A DNA stretch of 36,946 bases, from NCBI GenBank assembly GCA_041477815.1, contig JBGOUV010000010.1, positions 1 to 36,946 on the forward strand, read 5' to 3'. Of this stretch, positions 30,103 through 36,946 are shown piece after piece. A model generated the notes under the pieces. The model worked only from the letters and a program-made list of their open reading frames with translations, had not been told where the DNA came from and searched no databases. A program made the translations under genes and the position numbers. How positions within the stretch are numbered: position 1 is the first letter of the stretch; each line of letters opens with the position of its first letter. Source of the DNA: JBGOUV01 sp041477815 (GTDB taxonomy: Bacteria; Acidobacteriota; Terriglobia; Bryobacterales; JACQDG01).

Positions 30103-32477
30103 GGCCGGCCCGCGGCCGGCGCCTCGGTCCGGTCGGAGATCAGGCGCCACTGCCGCACCCCCGAGGACATGTCCAGCGCCACCGCCGAGCGCCCTCCGAT
30201 CGTTCCCCGTCCCTCGTACAGGTCCTTCCCCAGCGCCATCTTCAGCTTGGACAACTGCAGCCCCAGCCGGTTCCACTCGAACTGTCCTGCTAATATCCGG
30301 ATCTCCACCGTTCCCAGCGCGTCCCCCTGCGGCTCGGTCTCGACGTCCTCCAGGGCGATACCCCTTCCTTCGAACACCCCGTGCACGTTCAGGCTGGCGC
30401 GCAGCTCGGCGGCCGTGCGCCCCACCGCCACCAGGCCCACTCTCAGGTCGGCCACGCCGCGCTGGAAGTTCTCGGGCAGCGCTCCAGACTCGGCCAGGCT
30501 GCGCAGGTCCACCCCCCGCACCGTAGTCTGCATACTATAGCGTGGTATAGAGCCGGCGAACTCCACCTGCACCACCCCGCTGACCACCCCTTTCCCGGCC
30601 TCGCCCCGGAGCCCCGTAAGCAGCAGCGTTCCCTTCTTCCAGGCCAGCCCCGACCGCACGTTCCGGAACGTCCATTTCCCCACGGCCAGCCGGTCCACCT
30701 GAATCGATCCTTCCACCCGGGCCGTCTTCAGCCACGCTCCCGGCTGCGCGCTGTCCAGCCCCAGCGCCCGTTTCCATACCGCCCAGCGGCTGGCCGCCTG
30801 GCGCGGACGCAGCCACCGGTCCAGTTGCCCCAGCTCCAGTTCCCGCACCCGCAGCCGGCAGGTGCTCTCGCCCTCCGCCGCCCGGCAGCTTCCGGTGAAC
30901 TTCGTTTCCCCCACCGCCCCGTTGATCCCCTCCACCTGCACGCCGTGGGCGTCCCACTGCACGCGGGCCGACGCGATCTCGACCGGCGCTTCCAGGCCCT
31001 TCGGTTGCCAGCGCGCCGCGCTCAGCGTCCCCACCCCGCTCCACGCCCCCGGCTCCCCGGGCTCCTGGCGATACACCACCTTCCCGTCCCACACCCCGGC
31101 CGCCACCGACGCCGGCGCCGGCACGCGCAGTGCGTCCAGCCGCGTCCCCCGCGCCAGGATCTCGGCCTCCACACGGAACGGATTCAGATCTCCCGAGGCC
31201 GCCACCTCCAGTGTTTCCTTCCCCATCCGCACGGGCGTCGCCCGCAGCACGAACTGTTTCCCTTCCAGCGCGACCTCAGCAGTTCCCAGTTCCATCGCCG
31301 GGGATCCCCGCGTGGCCAGCCGTCCCTCCTCCAATCGCACCGACCCCTGGGGCCACGCCGATCCGGCAAACTCGATTCTTCCCTCCAGCGTCCCCTTCAA
31401 CTCCAGATCCGCCGGCAAGGCCGCGCCAAAGTGCCGCGCCACCCGGACCAGCGGGGCCGCCGTCATCCCCTGCAGTTCCACGGTCCCGCGCCACTCGGGA
31501 CGGCTCAGGTAGTGCTGCAAGGTAAACTCCCCGCGCACCGGTTGCCGGCCGGCTGTCTCCAGGTGCAGGCTCTGCCCCGGCAGGTCCCATTCCCCCCGAA
31601 ACGGCGTTTCCATCTGACCGGTGTGACCCGGCATTACATCCCAGCGATGCACATCGTCCACCTGCAGGGTCCCTTCCACTTGCACCCGCGACGGCTCGCC
31701 GCTCAGCTTCAGGCGGGCTCCCAGGGTTCCGTGGACACCGTGGTCGCGGCCCTCCACCAGCCGCAATAAGTAGCTCACGGGGCTTTCGTCGAGGGCCAGC
31801 TCGAGGTTTACCGCTGGCTGCGGCCCTGGGGTCAGTGATCCCTGTCCCCGGACTCTTCCCATCCCGCTCAGCACCTGATCGGTGCGTGCCGGCCTCCCCC
31901 CGAACCGCACGAACCATCTTCCGCCGGCATCCCGGGGAGGCGAAAGGGCCGCCTCCACGTCCTGGAAGTGGAAGACGCTCTTATCGTCCCCAAACTTGAA
32001 ATTCACCCGTCCGTCGTCGATACCTATATACGGAGAATAGGTTGCGGCGGCCCCGCCCGCCCGCTCCATGAGGGTCTCGAAGTTCCATTTCCCCTGGGCA
32101 TTCTTCACCAGGTTGAGACTGGGCTCGGAGAGGATGAGCGAGGCCAGTTGCACCTGTCCGGTCCACAGCGCCCGGAGGCGCACCCGGGCCTGCATGGAGG
32201 TCATGTAGGCGAAGTGCTCGGCCCCAAAGGCGGGGTCCTCCCCCACCACCACGTTCTCCATCTGGAATCCCGGCGCCGGCAGCAGGCGCAAGGTGATCTC
32301 CCCGATCTCCACGCGCCGTCCCAGCGCCTGCTCCAGCGCCGTCTGGATCTGGCGGCGGAACCGGTTAGCGTGAATCAACGGAACTACAAACCCGGCAAAC
32401 AGCAGGAACGCCGCCGTCCACCACAGCACTCCCGCCGGACGGCGCAGGCTCCACCACGGGCGCTTGGGATCACTCAT
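30099..32477 (-). CDS. AsmA family envelope protein
   Basis: The 792-residue protein has one N-terminal membrane anchor (GVLWWTAAFLLFAGFVVPLI) followed by ALEQALGRRVEIGEITLRLL and PAPGFQMENVVVGEDPAFG, the AsmA N-terminal pattern. The remainder is a long repetitive beta-structure (for example VEGTLQVDDVHRWD, LKGTLEGRIEFAGS, GVVSGVVQVEFAGSIPRYSM), consistent with the beta-taco groove of AsmA/TamB-like phospholipid transporters, ending in the AsmA-like C-terminal region (RGVADLRVGLVAVGR and onward). Such proteins are linked to lipid traffic between inner and outer membrane. It overlaps rnc by 8 bp upstream and the small secreted protein by 4 bp downstream. Confidence 0.85.
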   Translation of the reverse strand: MSDPKRPWWSLRRPAGVLWWTAAFLLFAGFVVPLIHANRFRRQIQTALEQALGRRVEIGEITLRLLPAPGFQMENVVVGEDPAFGAEHFAYMTSMQARVRLRALWTGQVQLASLILSEPSLNLVKNAQGKWNFETLMERAGGAAATYSPYIGIDDGRVNFKFGDDKSVFHFQDVEAALSPPRDAGGRWFVRFGGRPARTDQVLSGMGRVRGQGSLTPGPQPAVNLELALDESPVSYLLRLVEGRDHGVHGTLGARLKLSGEPSRVQVEGTLQVDDVHRWDVMPGHTGQMETPFRGEWDLPGQSLHLETAGRQPVRGEFTLQHYLSRPEWRGTVELQGMTAAPLVRVARHFGAALPADLELKGTLEGRIEFAGSAWPQGSVRLEEGRLATRGSPAMELGTAEVALEGKQFVLRATPVRMGKETLEVAASGDLNPFRVEAEILARGTRLDALRVPAPASVAAGVWDGKVVYRQEPGEPGAWSGVGTLSAARWQPKGLEAPVEIASARVQWDAHGVQVEGINGAVGETKFTGSCRAAEGESTCRLRVRELELGQLDRWLRPRQAASRWAVWKRALGLDSAQPGAWLKTARVEGSIQVDRLAVGKWTFRNVRSGLAWKKGTLLLTGLRGEAGKGVVSGVVQVEFAGSIPRYSMQTTVRGVDLRSLAESGALPENFQRGVADLRVGLVAVGRTAAELRASLNVHGVFEGRGIALEDVETEPQGDALGTVEIRILAGQFEWNRLGLQLSKLKMALGKDLYEGRGTIGGRSAVALDMSSGVRQWRLISDRTEAPAAGRP

Positions 32478-33219
32478 CGGCCCCCTTCGCGGCCGCCTCT
32501 TCCGGAGACGTCTCCGGCTGCCGGCGGAAGTGCTCCAGGGCCAGCCGCGCCGCCTCCTGCGCCGCCGCCTTCTTGGCCGGCCCTTCCGCCTGCACGCTGT
32601 ACTCGTTCCCGATTCTCACTTCAATGGTGAACGTCTTGTGATGCTGCGGCCCCTTCTCCTGCACCACCAGGTATCGGGGTTGCGGCAGTTTGGCGGCCTG
32701 GAGCCACTCCTGCAACGCCGACTTGTAGTCCTCGAACAGGTCGTCCCGGGGCTCGGTCTGGTCCAGGGCGTGCCCGATCACGAACTTCTCCACGAACCGC
32801 TCGGCCGCCTCGATCCCCCCGTCCAGGTAAAGCGCGGCGATCACCGCCTCCACGGCGTTGGCCAGCAGCGCCCGCTTGCTACGTCCGCCGCTCAGCTCCT
32901 CGCCGCGTCCCAGTTGTAGGTACTGACCGAGACGCAACTCCCGCGCCGTCCCCACCAGGTGCGCCGCGCTCACCAGGTGTGCCTTCCATTTGGACAGGCG
33001 TCCTTCTGGATACTGCGGATAGGCTGATACCAGCCGCGCGCTCACCAAGAACCCCAGCACCGCGTCGCCCAGAAACTCGAACTGCTCGTTGTCGCAGCCG
33101 TTCTGGCTCCCCAGGGTCTCGTGGGTGTGGGAGCTGTGCGTCAGCGCGCGAGCGAGCAGAGCGGGGTCCTGAAAACGGCGCCCCAACTCTTGCTCGAGCC
33201 CCTCGATCGGTTCGGACAT
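32470..33219 (-). CDS. rnc: Ribonuclease III
   Basis: The 249-residue enzyme cuts double-stranded RNA in rRNA and mRNA processing. The nuclease domain has the signature NEQFEFLGDAVLGFLVS near residue 42 (usual form NERLEFLGDAVL, with the acidic catalytic residues kept) and a later acidic site ANAVEAVIAALYLDGG. The C-terminal dsRNA-binding domain runs from DYKSALQEWLQ to AAAQEAARLALEHF. A polar tail follows. It lies 16 bp after the TPR gene and overlaps the AsmA gene by 8 bp, so it appears to be in one transcript with both. Confidence 0.95.
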   Translation of the reverse strand: MSEPIEGLEQELGRRFQDPALLARALTHSSHTHETLGSQNGCDNEQFEFLGDAVLGFLVSARLVSAYPQYPEGRLSKWKAHLVSAAHLVGTARELRLGQYLQLGRGEELSGGRSKRALLANAVEAVIAALYLDGGIEAAERFVEKFVIGHALDQTEPRDDLFEDYKSALQEWLQAAKLPQPRYLVVQEKGPQHHKTFTIEVRIGNEYSVQAEGPAKKAAAQEAARLALEHFRRQPETSPEEAAAKGADE

Positions 33220-33235
33220 AGCGCCGTCCGGCGAC

Positions 33236-34021
33236 CTACTGCTTCTTGATCTCGACCTGCGGCGCCGGCTTGGCCGCGTCCTTGGCCTTCTGGACCGCCG
33301 CCTTCTGCTCCACCGCCAGGTCCTTGCTACCCACCTTCACGCCGCCGGCGGCGATGGCCTTGTCCAGCGCCGCAATGGCGTCGTCGAACTTGTTCTGCGC
33401 GGTGTACACCATCCCCAGCCGGTACAGAATGGTGGGCTCCGGCTGCGGCGACACCTCCGCCGCGGCCTTAAACGCCTCCTCCGCCTTGGGATAGTTCTTC
33501 CGCACGAACGCCGACAGTCCCAGCGCCTCGTGCGCCTGGCTCATGGCGCTCTTCTTGTAGCCCGCCCAGTCCTCGTCTGGGATCGCCGGGTTGAACTTGG
33601 TCAGGTTGGGGATCAGCTTCTGGGCCTTGGTCGCCCAGGCCTCCACTTTCCCGAGTTTCTCTTCCTTGTCCAGATCATGCTCCCGCGTCCGCTGCGGGAT
33701 GGCCGTGGCCAGCGCGAGAAGCACCACCACGTTGTCCGGATTCACCTCCAGCGTCCGCTCGCCGGCGATCATCATGTTCTCGAAGTCGTTCTTCTGCTGG
33801 TGCGAAAGCGTCTCCATCTGCAGCGCGAACTCCTTGAACTCGGTGTCCCTGAACTTGACCAGCAAATCCTCCGCCGCCTTGATCCGCGCGTCCGGATCCG
33901 GAGCGTTCTGGATGGCCATTAGCGCCTCCACTTCCTTCTGGGACTTGGGGGCCGGCTGCTTCGGCGGCTGCTGCGCCAGCGCCGCTCCCATCATGATCAC
34001 AACCAACAGGCTAGTTTTCAT
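33236..34021 (-). CDS. Exported tetratricopeptide-repeat protein
   Basis: A 261-residue protein with signal peptide MKTSLLVVIMMGAALAQQ and a proline/lysine-rich linker. Helical repeats include the recognisable TPR units AHEALGLSAFVRKNYPKAEE (read with FKAAAEVSPQPEP) and LYRLGMVYTAQNKFDDAIAA (with LDKAIAAGG). It should be a protein-interaction scaffold outside the cytoplasm; partner unknown. CGGAG lies five bases before the ATG. It heads the minus-strand unit TPR-rnc-asmA-small secreted protein. Confidence 0.85.
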   Translation of the reverse strand: MKTSLLVVIMMGAALAQQPPKQPAPKSQKEVEALMAIQNAPDPDARIKAAEDLLVKFRDTEFKEFALQMETLSHQQKNDFENMMIAGERTLEVNPDNVVVLLALATAIPQRTREHDLDKEEKLGKVEAWATKAQKLIPNLTKFNPAIPDEDWAGYKKSAMSQAHEALGLSAFVRKNYPKAEEAFKAAAEVSPQPEPTILYRLGMVYTAQNKFDDAIAALDKAIAAGGVKVGSKDLAVEQKAAVQKAKDAAKPAPQVEIKKQ

Positions 34022-34035
34022 GGGATCTCCGTTTA

Positions 34036-34157
34036 GAAGCTGTTAGCTGTTAGCTGTCAGCAATCCGGCTTGTCGGTTGCTAGTGGCTAATGGCCAGCAG
34101 CTTGTTTCCTCCGTTTCGCGCTGTTAGCAATCCAGCTTGCTAATAGCTAACAGCTTC
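34036..34157. repeat. Heptamer-repeat inverted array between two TPR genes
   Basis: The 136-bp gap is made of degenerate heptamers: GCTGTTA, GCTGTTA, GCTGTCA (34039-34059), then TTGCTAG, TGGCTAA, TGGCCAG, CAGCTTG (34077-34104), then TTGCTAA, TAGCTAA, CAGCTTC (34137-34157). The ends form a 13-bp perfect inverted repeat (GAAGCTGTTAGCT at 34036-34048, complement at 34145-34157). An 18-of-20 direct repeat links 34053-34072 and 34120-34139. RNA from it could fold into a long stem at the end of the upstream minus-strand gene, acting as a terminator. Confidence 0.65.
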
Positions 34158-35624
34158 TTATTTTCTTACCGCAAAACTCTCCTGCAAACCTTTCTCCGCC
34201 GCTTCTTTTGTGCCCGGCGTGGTATCGCCGGCGGCCAGGGCCTCCTGGTAGTGCCGGACGGCCTGCTCGCGGCTGCCGAACAGGTCTTCGATGCGGCCCA
34301 GGTACAAATGCGCCATAGCCTGGACGTGGGGATCGGGCTTCGACTCCAGGGCCTGGTAAAACAGCTCTTTGGCCCGCTCCGGGTCCTTTTCCAGGGCCGC
34401 CACCCGGGCCAGCCCATAAAGCGCTCGCGGCTCTTGGCCACCTGCCTCCTGCTGTGCCTGTCCGAACCACTGCTTGGCCTCCGCGGTCCGCCCGCGCCGC
34501 AGGGCGTCTTCGGCATCCTGCAGGGACTTGGCCAGACCGGTGAGCACGGGCCGCGGCTCGGCGCGGGGCTTGGGGTCCGGCCGGCGGTCGGCGAATTTCA
34601 CCGTGCGCAGACGCGCGTCCTCGCGCTTGCGGTCGAGGGCGTTGACCATCTCCGGATAATAGAACCGGATTCCCTGCTCCTGCTTCTCGAACTTCAGCAA
34701 CTGGTCGTAGAAGTGCGCCGTCAGGATAAAGCCTTCCCGCACCGCCTGGTCGACCTCCGACTGCTTCTGCGCCTCCGCGCCGTGCTTCATGCGCGCCTCT
34801 ACCGCCTTGATCACGCACTCGGTCAGCAGCAGCGCGAAGTCGGTCTTGTAAGACTCGTCCAGGGCCGGCGCGAACATAGCCAGCCCGCCGATCTCCTGCT
34901 TGGCCTGCAGGGCGGCGGCGTACTTCCCGGTGAAGGGGTCCAGTAAATAGTGTAAGTAGCTATGGCGGATCTCGCGGGTGTTCAGCTCCCGGGAGGGGTG
35001 GACAACCACGAACACGTCGGTCCCGTAGCTGCGCGCGCTGGGGTTGTTGGGCGCTCCCAGCAGGTCGATATAAATCTGAAACCGCCGTCCCAGCCACCCC
35101 GAGGTGGGCATGCGCAGGTACCCGTTGGCCTCCCACACCACCTTCACCACCGGCTCATGGTACCGCTCGATTTCCTTGTCGAACTCCCCCTGGTACTTGG
35201 CGAACAGCTTCTCCATTCCCGCCTCCTGGTAAAACGACCTGAGGAGCTGCGGGAACTCGTGCAGCGGCTGGGCGTCGGGCGAAATGTCTCCGTAGGGCAC
35301 GCGAAACTTGAACTCCGGCGGCCCGCCCGATTGCAGGGCAAACGACACCCACTGCGACAGATCCTGCACCGGATCGCTCAGCTTGTGCTGCTGGTAGTAG
35401 CTGCGCAGCCGCTCCAGGGACGGCGACGGCAGGGTCTGGAGGTCCTCCCGCAACGCCCGGCGCAGGGGGTGCGCCGACGGCGAATCCACGCCGGCATCGT
35501 AGCCAGCCACGTTGACGGCCGCCAGGACCGTGAACAACGTGATATCGGAATCAAGCTGGCCCTGCTCTGCCCATGCCGGCACGACCAGCCCGACCGCCGC
35601 GAGGAGTGCGATCAGCCTGTTCAA
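34158..35624 (-). CDS. Exported protein with HxxxH motif and C-terminal TPRs
   Basis: About 488 residues from a TTG start at 35624 that yields a clean signal peptide (MNRLIALLAAVGLVVPAWA). The long frame upstream has no start better than this and lies opposite the ATPase gene. The middle region has a pattern VVHPSRELNTREIRHSYLHY, in which HSYLH (221-225) sits where a gluzincin-type peptidase would have HExxH; the catalytic Glu is Ser. The last 150 residues are TPR-like (AEDALRRGRTAEAKQWFGQA, HLYLGRIEDLFGSREQAVRH). It resembles unnamed acidobacterial TPR proteins; I cannot assign a function. No strong Shine-Dalgarno before the TTG. Confidence 0.65.
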   Translation of the reverse strand: MNRLIALLAAVGLVVPAWAEQGQLDSDITLFTVLAAVNVAGYDAGVDSPSAHPLRRALREDLQTLPSPSLERLRSYYQQHKLSDPVQDLSQWVSFALQSGGPPEFKFRVPYGDISPDAQPLHEFPQLLRSFYQEAGMEKLFAKYQGEFDKEIERYHEPVVKVVWEANGYLRMPTSGWLGRRFQIYIDLLGAPNNPSARSYGTDVFVVVHPSRELNTREIRHSYLHYLLDPFTGKYAAALQAKQEIGGLAMFAPALDESYKTDFALLLTECVIKAVEARMKHGAEAQKQSEVDQAVREGFILTAHFYDQLLKFEKQEQGIRFYYPEMVNALDRKREDARLRTVKFADRRPDPKPRAEPRPVLTGLAKSLQDAEDALRRGRTAEAKQWFGQAQQEAGGQEPRALYGLARVAALEKDPERAKELFYQALESKPDPHVQAMAHLYLGRIEDLFGSREQAVRHYQEALAAGDTTPGTKEAAEKGLQESFAVRK

Positions 35625-35669
35625 TAGTACGAGTTTACCATGTGTTCGTCGTACAATGGAAACCGACCC

Positions 35670-36772
35670 ATGGGCACGCACCTGAGCAGGATCACTTTGC
35701 GCGGCTTCAAGACGATACGGGAGCTCCTGGACTTCGAGCCGGGGCCCCTCACCGTCCTGATTGGACCGAACGGCGCCGGCAAGACCAACTTCATCTCGTT
35801 CTTTCGGATGCTCTCGTGGGCCCTTGCTCCTCCGGGGGGTTTGCAGCAACACGTAGCCGAACTGGGAGGCGCCAGCGCTGTGCTGCACGACGGCCCGGCC
35901 CGAACCCGTGAAATCGAGGCGGCCCTCACCCTCACCACCGATGCGGGTGTAAACGAATACGCTTTCCGACTCTTTCATGCCGCAGGCGACACGCTGGTGT
36001 TTGCCGACGAAAAGTATCGTTTCTCGCGGACCGGCTGGCCGTCGACGGCCCCTTGGATCAGTCTCGAAGCGGGCCATCGGGAGCCCAAGCTTATCGCCAA
36101 GGCGGAGGACCCCACTGCCAGGGCCATCCTGGGCATGCTCCGTCGTATGATCGTCCACCAGTTTCACAACACCTCCAGCACGGCTCGAGTGCGCAGCAAA
36201 TGGGACGTTGCGGACGGCAGATGGCTCAAGGAAGACGCGGGTAATCTGGCGCCGTCCTGTATCGGCTGCAGCAGCAGGAGCCTCCGTACTACCGACGTAT
36301 TGTGGACACCATTCGCTCCATCCTGCCCTTCTTCGCCGACTTCGAGCTGGAGCCGGATCGTGGCCGGCTGCTATTGCAGTGGCGCGAACGGAACTCCGAC
36401 CTGGTTTTCGGCGCCTCCCAGGCCGCCGATGGAATGGTCCGCGTGATGGCCCTGGTAGCTCTGCTCCAGCAGCCCGAGAAGGACCTGCCCGCTGTGCTCA
36501 TCCTGGACGAGCCGGAGCTGGGTCTGCACCCTTGTGCGATTGAGATGATAGCCGGCCTGCTCCGCAGCGCTTCCCTGCACACGCAGGTGATTCTGGCCAC
36601 CCAGTCGGTTTCGCTCATCGACCGTTTCGAACCGGAGAATGTGGTGGTCACCGAGCGCTCCGGCCGCGAGTCCACCTTTCAGCGCCTCAGCGCGAGTGCC
36701 CTGGACGCTTGGCTGGATCAATACACCCTGTCCGAGCTGTGGGAGAAGAACGTGATCGGCGGGAGACCGTAG
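35670..36772 (+). pseudogene. AAA/ABC-type ATPase (OLD/RecF-like), single frameshift
   Basis: The first frame, from ATG 35670 (35640 also possible), has LSRITLRGFKTIRELLDFEP and Walker A GPNGAGKTNF, as in SMC/RecF/OLD-like AAA_21 ATPases. At about 36252-36255 the frame breaks: GNLAP should continue VLYRLQQQEPPYYRRIVDT, which is read in frame +2 after adding one base. The second part has the signature-like SQAADGMVRVMALVALL, Walker B AVLILDEPELGLHP and the H-loop VILATQSVSLIDRF. Corrected length is about 367 residues. The protein is complete apart from this one missing base, so a sequencing error is as likely as a true mutation. The next gene starts 5 bp later and its family is a known partner of such ATPases. 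Confidence 0.8.
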
Positions 36773-36777
36773 GATTG

Positions 36778-36946
36778 GTGCGACTTCACATCGTGGTGGA
36801 GGGCCAGACCGAAGAGACGTTTGTCAAGAGGTTGTTGGTCCAGGAGTTGTGGGCTCGCGAGGTCTTCCCGGATGTACACCGAGTCACGACTGGTAGAAGG
36901 CGGGGGCGCCTCTTCCGAGGTGGCCTGACCTCCTATCAACAGGTCA
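36778..36946 (+). CDS. DUF4276 (RloB/TOPRIM-like) protein, N-terminal part only
   Basis: From GTG 36778 (or TTG 36775) the frame reads VRLHIVVEGQTEETFVKRLL, then REVFPDVHRVTTGRRRGRLF and RGGLTSYQQV to the window edge, about 56 residues. This is the start of DUF4276, whose opening VEGQTEE corresponds to the first acidic motif of a TOPRIM-like nuclease. GGGAGA lies 8 to 11 bases upstream. It follows the ATPase gene by 5 bp. ATPase plus TOPRIM-like partner is the layout of defence pairs such as OLD/Gabija, PARIS and AbiL/Rlo; a defence role is an inference. Confidence 0.75.
   Translation, partial: MRLHIVVEGQTEETFVKRLLVQELWAREVFPDVHRVTTGRRRGRLFRGGLTSYQQV

Noticed and set aside
30381..31769. A 462-codon plus-strand frame opposite AsmA
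   Set aside because: Its His/Pro/Arg-rich composition is the usual antisense artefact of GC-rich genes.
35625..36167. A 5' extension of the minus-strand TPR/HxxxH gene to 36167
   Set aside because: It is antisense to the ATPase, whose motifs are certain; the signal peptide after TTG 35624 marks the start.
1..36946. CRISPR arrays, tRNA or rRNA genes
   Set aside because: No regularly spaced direct repeats of CRISPR size and no cloverleaf or rRNA-like sequence were seen; a tRNAscan/Infernal run would be needed to be certain.

Overview
The window is GC-rich and dense with genes. It looks like a chromosome segment from an Acidobacteriota bacterium, most likely near Bryobacterales/Solibacter. The clues are two large Oar-like TonB-dependent receptors, a PknB-type kinase carrying a PD40 beta-propeller, a PQQ-propeller protein next to a Tat-exported Gfo/Idh/MocA oxidoreductase, and a BACON-like fragment. 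Taxonomy here is inferred from gene style; no rRNA or tRNA gene was found.

Layout. 1-6.3 kb: the end of a TonB-dependent receptor and its terminator, an adenylate-kinase-like protein with an export-like N-terminus, a creatininase/Mpo1-like pair, a secreted amidohydrolase, and a TetR/membrane-methyltransferase pair behind a palindromic operator. 6.3-6.8 kb: a PIN-like toxin (DUF5615) with a damaged DUF433 antitoxin. 6.9-13.4 kb: the transcription/translation operon rimP-nusA-infB-ylxP-rbfA. It starts with a hairpin leader that looks like an attenuator and ends with rbfA read straight into apbE. 13.4-16.4 kb: two gene remnants (BACON-like, CHASE8-EAL) and a sensor histidine kinase. 16.3-20.0 kb: hemE-hemG and a methyltransferase. 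The hemE 5' end is duplicated and starts a small chimeric membrane-protein gene. 20.0-25.9 kb: a GNAT remnant, the PQQ-propeller/oxidoreductase pair, an internally deleted membrane-protein remnant, and the receptor kinase. 26-29.4 kb: a palindrome-rich element and a full Oar-like receptor. 29.5-35.6 kb: a minus-strand run of TPR protein, rnc, AsmA and a small secreted protein, preceded by a TPR protein with an HxxxH motif. 35.7 kb to the end: a frameshifted AAA/ABC-type ATPase followed by the start of a DUF4276 (RloB/TOPRIM-like) gene, a combination resembling an anti-phage defence module.

Points most worth a second look: the RbfA-ApbE fusion; the duplicated hemE promoter/start giving a new chimeric ORF; the ATPase+DUF4276 pair at the right edge; the perfect hairpin holding the stop codons of two convergent genes; the 118-bp palindromic element; the rimP leader hairpin; and an unusual number of gene remnants, two of them apparently joined by internal deletions. 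All functional names come from reading motifs by eye; no database search was possible.
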